Below, piece by piece: positions 60,475-64,000 of a stretch of 64,000 nucleotides of DNA. Source of the DNA: JAFEDN01 sp965651935 (GTDB taxonomy: Bacteria; Pseudomonadota; Gammaproteobacteria; Coxiellales; Coxiellaceae); contig CBFGTC010000011.1 in assembly GCA_965651935.1 (NCBI GenBank), positions 1-64,000 on the forward strand, given 5' to 3'. Within the stretch, counting starts at the first letter, position 1, and every line of letters begins with the position of its first letter. The position numbers and the translations under genes are program-made. Below the pieces are notes generated by a model that saw nothing but the letters and a program-made list of their open reading frames with translations, was not told the origin of the DNA and did no database searches.

Positions 60475-63400
60475 ATGATGCAGAAACATATAAAAAAATT
60501 ATGGAAAATGGCGATTAGCTTAATGGATTTGTATAATATAAGCTATTCAACGGAAACTGCTTACTCTAACACTGGCGTTAACTTATCAATAGAACGATTA
60601 ATTGCACTAAACCCCGATTGTTTTAGTATAGACACCCAAATACAGAGAAAAGATAGTCAACGCCATCTCTTGATTGCCGACTGGCGCTTATATTATGGTG
60701 TAAAAAATTATCAAGAAATAATGAAAGTCTATCGTCAATTATTGGAGTATTTAATTCAAAATAATTTCTCTATTTATATTTTTGATGGCAAAAATTTAAT
60801 TGAGGTTTTAGCTGAAAAAGCACTTTTACAAAGACAGAATTCCTCAATGGAATTGGTTTCAGATAATGAAATCAAAACGCAGTTATCATTATTGGGTCAT
60901 GACCCTCAACAATTTTTTATATTTCGCGATTTTCATTTATCTCAAATATTGCAAACCATTCAATATCTCGATCGGCAACCTATTGATGAAAATGAATTAG
61001 ATCAGTCTAGACAATTAGCTGAGTTAGAAAAGTATATTCGTGAGAATTTAGATCATACTTTAGTGATTAATTTAAATTGGAATGCATCCATTTTTGAAGC
61101 AGTTTTAAATGCTTCTGATAGTAAAAAAATTAGAACTATTGATATCGATTTATCATTGAGAAACGTTCCACTGAATGAAATGGGAAAAAATATAGAAAAT
61201 TTTATTGCGCATTTGGATAATTGTTTTGGGAAAAACAAAAGACCACCGGTGCTTAAAATTGATTTTTTTAATTATTATTCTGAAGACGGCATTTTATTAA
61301 CAAAATTTATGCAATTGTTGATGCAATTATACCCAGGGCATTGCGTAACAAAACTGACTTTATCTAATTTTTCGGGAAATTTAAAATTTTTACATGATTG
61401 TTCGAATTTAAAAAAATTGACGATTACTCCACATTTTGAATATAAATCGTCAGAAAAAGTAAAGAGATTTTTTTCAAATTTAGGGGACATCAGTTTAAAC
61501 AATCCGCTATTGAGAAAATTGGATAAATTATCTATTATTTCAGATACTGCCGCTATTTGTTCTTATATGAGTCATGATAGTTTTATTCCAACGGGTAAAC
61601 AAATTTTAGAATATAACAAATGTGACGATGCTAAGGGCTTAACACTTGAAGAATATTCAAAACGACGACTAGTTGATTTAATCTACTACGGCGCATTTAT
61701 TCATAAAAATTTCGATTTCAATTTTTTAAAATGCATATCATTTTATTTAGAGAAGCATGAGCCAGATTTAATTAATTCATTAGAGAAGGCGATTGGGTTG
61801 AATACACTAATTATAGATATTGCATCAATTTCGATAACGATAAATTTAGAAAAGTTAATCAATTTAATTCATTTAAGAGTTCTAGGTAAATATATTAGCT
61901 TAAAACTTCCTGTTAACTTACGTAAGTTAAAATTAATAAAGTTTGAATGCAGCGAAAAACTGCAATTGTTTTCTTTAAAGAAATTAAATTTAACCACAGT
62001 AAATTTAGACAATATTAATTTTGAAAATTGTATATTTACTTTGGAAAGTCTAAGTATAATTAACTGTGTAGGAACAACCTCAATTCTAACATGTAACTTT
62101 CCTAATCTTACTGCACTACACCTTCAAGATTATAAGACTCATGCTAGCCTTGATAATTTTCCTAAATTGAATACTTTGTCGCTTGTAGACTCTGTCATTA
62201 CTATTCCCAAAAAGAAATATCCTCAGATAATAAAGTTAAAATTAGAATTAACTAATTTTTCAAGTATTAAACACTTTCCTGCCGTTAAGAATCTTATCTT
62301 ACACTGTCTATATTCTGATAAAAATTCATATGATATTAGTAATTTAGTAGGTGTAGAGATTTTAGAAATTTTTATAATTAGTCATGCAGGTGAGAAGAGT
62401 GGATCTTCTTCTCCAAGCTTAAAAATTAATCTGCCTAAAAATTTAAATTTTATTAAATTTCATATAAATAATGCTAAATATATGAATAAAGTATTTAATA
62501 ATTTTTCTGATTTTTTTATTAATTTAAAAGAGTTTGTAAAGACAAAACCGATTAACATTACTTTTTTTACAGCAAATAATCCCGTATTTAATTTTCTTTT
62601 AACTGCCTCGGTATTAGCATATTTAAAAAAATCTGAAAATAAAGATATTCCGAACAATGATAATAAATCGAAATTTTTTAAAAAAACTTATCGTATTATT
62701 GATGAGTTTCATCAAGAAAGTAGATTTGATAAAAATATCAAATTAAATTCTCAAAATATAGAATATCAACCATATCATTTTATATTTCAAAGAAATTTTG
62801 ATAGTCAATTAAAATCTGTGAATTCTATTTTATATCGATTTTCTGTTTCTCATTTTTCCAATGATTTGATAAAAAAAACAATATTTTCAAATAATCAAGA
62901 AGATTTTGTATTAGAAGAAAAAATATTCCCGAAGATACGGGTTCAAGAAATTGAGATTACACACAAAGATTTTAAGGGAAGTGGATATTATGCAAAAATT
63001 TCGGCTAAAAAACTCTATTCAATGTATGCCATCTACCATAAGTTGACTGAAGGGTGGGTACCTTTGCCAATGATAACGGTTAATGACCGTTTGTATAATA
63101 TTTCCTTGCCTAAAGTCAGTCGTGTTCGTTTTAATTTGTTAACTCAACAATACGAAGTATTTATTCCATATAATTTAATAGAAAAAGTTAATATTACATA
63201 TATTTTTCAAACAGAAAGTAAATATTATTTTGAAATCCCTCAAAAATTGATGTCTATACAGACGTACCCGGATAGTGAAACTTGTTTGCAAAAAATATTT
63301 TCAAAAGACAAATCCGCTGAGCTTCCGAAAAATTTTACCGATTTTAGAAGTGATTTTGTTGATGAAACTAAAATTAAAGACAAAATAAAAATTCTACAAC

Positions 63401-64000
63401 AATACTTTTTGAAATTTAATACTGAAAATGAATTAATAAAATATCCAGAATACTTGCGTACACTAAATATTCCAGAAAAATATACTGATTTAGTGCAAGT
63501 CTTAATAGAATCCAAAGGAGTTTGTCGGCACCGCGCCCGTATTTTTAGCTTTATTGCCTATCATTATCTCAAAATTCCAGTGTGGTTGATTAGCCGGGCT
63601 GCACATGAAAATATTCAATGTCTTATCGATAATCAGTTTATAGAGATTGATTTAGGCGGTAGACCAATAACCCTTCTGCCACCCATAGAGAACCTCGATG
63701 ATCCAATATTATCTGATGATCAGAAGACTATTGAACCCAAAATAACTCAGCTTAATCAAGATGCCAGCGTATTTATCCCAGCATTGCAATCGACCGTAGA
63801 CCAGTGTAAGACCTGGCGTGAATTCATCATCGCGCTTCAATGTGTAAGACGATTATTATTGCGAACCGATAATGACAAACAAGCGCGGCAGCTCACTTTT
63901 GACCTGCAAAATCAGTTATCGGAAAGGGATTATGCTGTCGATTATGCCGAATCAGCCCAAGATTTGGAAAATGCGTTATATCAAATCCACATTGATGAAA
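60475..64000 (+). CDS. Giant protein with leucine-rich-like repeats and transglutaminase-like domain (3' end beyond window)
   Basis: One frame stays open from an ATGATG to the window end: at least 1,175 codons. The N-terminal 450 residues are unrecognised. From about 455 to 640 short leucine-rich units repeat (LTALHLQDY, LNTLSLVDS, IKLKLELTN, VKNLILHC). Near the end is a transglutaminase-like core: Cys1017 in GVCRHRARIFSF, His1044 in AAHENIQCL and Asp1059 in EIDLGGRP. No signal peptide. The middle is extremely AT-rich. Such Cys-His-Asp proteins are transglutaminases, deamidases or peptidases; a secreted effector is plausible. Ribosome site is weak, so the start is uncertain. Confidence 0.75.
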   Translation, partial: MMQKHIKKLWKMAISLMDLYNISYSTETAYSNTGVNLSIERLIALNPDCFSIDTQIQRKDSQRHLLIADWRLYYGVKNYQEIMKVYRQLLEYLIQNNFSIYIFDGKNLIEVLAEKALLQRQNSSMELVSDNEIKTQLSLLGHDPQQFFIFRDFHLSQILQTIQYLDRQPIDENELDQSRQLAELEKYIRENLDHTLVINLNWNASIFEAVLNASDSKKIRTIDIDLSLRNVPLNEMGKNIENFIAHLDNCFGKNKRPPVLKIDFFNYYSEDGILLTKFMQLLMQLYPGHCVTKLTLSNFSGNLKFLHDCSNLKKLTITPHFEYKSSEKVKRFFSNLGDISLNNPLLRKLDKLSIISDTAAICSYMSHDSFIPTGKQILEYNKCDDAKGLTLEEYSKRRLVDLIYYGAFIHKNFDFNFLKCISFYLEKHEPDLINSLEKAIGLNTLIIDIASISITINLEKLINLIHLRVLGKYISLKLPVNLRKLKLIKFECSEKLQLFSLKKLNLTTVNLDNINFENCIFTLESLSIINCVGTTSILTCNFPNLTALHLQDYKTHASLDNFPKLNTLSLVDSVITIPKKKYPQIIKLKLELTNFSSIKHFPAVKNLILHCLYSDKNSYDISNLVGVEILEIFIISHAGEKSGSSSPSLKINLPKNLNFIKFHINNAKYMNKVFNNFSDFFINLKEFVKTKPINITFFTANNPVFNFLLTASVLAYLKKSENKDIPNNDNKSKFFKKTYRIIDEFHQESRFDKNIKLNSQNIEYQPYHFIFQRNFDSQLKSVNSILYRFSVSHFSNDLIKKTIFSNNQEDFVLEEKIFPKIRVQEIEITHKDFKGSGYYAKISAKKLYSMYAIYHKLTEGWVPLPMITVNDRLYNISLPKVSRVRFNLLTQQYEVFIPYNLIEKVNITYIFQTESKYYFEIPQKLMSIQTYPDSETCLQKIFSKDKSAELPKNFTDFRSDFVDETKIKDKIKILQQYFLKFNTENELIKYPEYLRTLNIPEKYTDLVQVLIESKGVCRHRARIFSFIAYHYLKIPVWLISRAAHENIQCLIDNQFIEIDLGGRPITLLPPIENLDDPILSDDQKTIEPKITQLNQDASVFIPALQSTVDQCKTWREFIIALQCVRRLLLRTDNDKQARQLTFDLQNQLSERDYAVDYAESAQDLENALYQIHIDE

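Noticed and set aside
61053..63515. Several minus-strand open frames of 60-91 codons inside the giant gene
   Set aside because: They are shadows of the long plus-strand frame; none shows recognisable homology.

Overview
The window looks like a chromosomal segment of a low-GC gammaproteobacterium, most likely of the Legionellales (Legionella/Coxiella/Aquicella/Berkiella-type). This is an inference from several things seen together: a GacA/LetA-type response regulator, a Kdo hydroxylase, a Ku/LigD pair, a cyanophycin-synthetase-like gene, and a scatter of AT-rich effector-like genes (an atypical eukaryotic-like protein kinase, a permuted papain-like protein, a DUF2235 alpha/beta hydrolase and a very large transglutaminase-like protein). 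No rRNA, tRNA or CRISPR array was found.

Positions 1-1150 are a decayed left flank with an IS66 transposase remnant. Positions 1151-11314 hold one tightly overlapping operon: hypC-hypD-hypE, a four-subunit group 3b (NAD(P)-linked, bidirectional) [NiFe] hydrogenase (hydB-hydG-hydD-hydA order), a maturation endopeptidase, hypA, hypB and hypF. It is a complete maturation and structural set. Facing it on the minus strand (11377-22298) is a second long set of genes: CoA-transferase, NiCoT-type nickel transporter, PEP synthase, tandem universal stress protein, and a complete seven-subunit Mrp Na+/H+ antiporter (mnhA-G). Positions 22416-30123 add a periplasmic cupin, a P1B metal ATPase, a TerC-CBS-EIIA-like fusion and a Usp-P-type-ATPase fusion. 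Together with the D-lactate dehydrogenase at 34468, this reads as a redox, ion-homeostasis and stress-survival island for low-oxygen or starved conditions. The nickel transporter would feed the hydrogenase.

Positions 30417-46432 are more mosaic: unknown proteins, a frameshifted phage antirepressor remnant, a short gene built on an 18-bp tandem repeat, ldhA, a Kdo hydroxylase, a secreted alpha/beta hydrolase, an atypical heavy-metal ATPase (phosphorylation motif DKCGT), a small outer-membrane protein, a LetA-like regulator, a kinase-like effector candidate and an AI-2E-family membrane protein. Positions 46438-53979 hold a DUF2235 hydrolase, a D-Ala-D-Ala carboxypeptidase, a divergent MerR/MFS-exporter pair with a candidate operator, and a cytochrome oxidase cluster (triheme cytochrome c, subunit II with fused haem c, subunit I) without an adjacent subunit III.

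Positions 54058-60231 carry a cyanophycin-synthetase-like protein whose Mur-ligase P-loop is lost, and a Ku-LigD non-homologous end-joining operon followed by a histone-like, very basic protein. From 60475 to the right edge runs one uninterrupted reading frame of at least 1,175 codons with leucine-rich-like repeats and a C-terminal Cys-His-Asp transglutaminase-like signature; it is cut by the window end. A dispersed hairpin repeat (TATAGCATTTCC...GGAAATGCTATA) occurs in two long copies and several shorter ones. One copy includes a perfect 34-bp palindrome.
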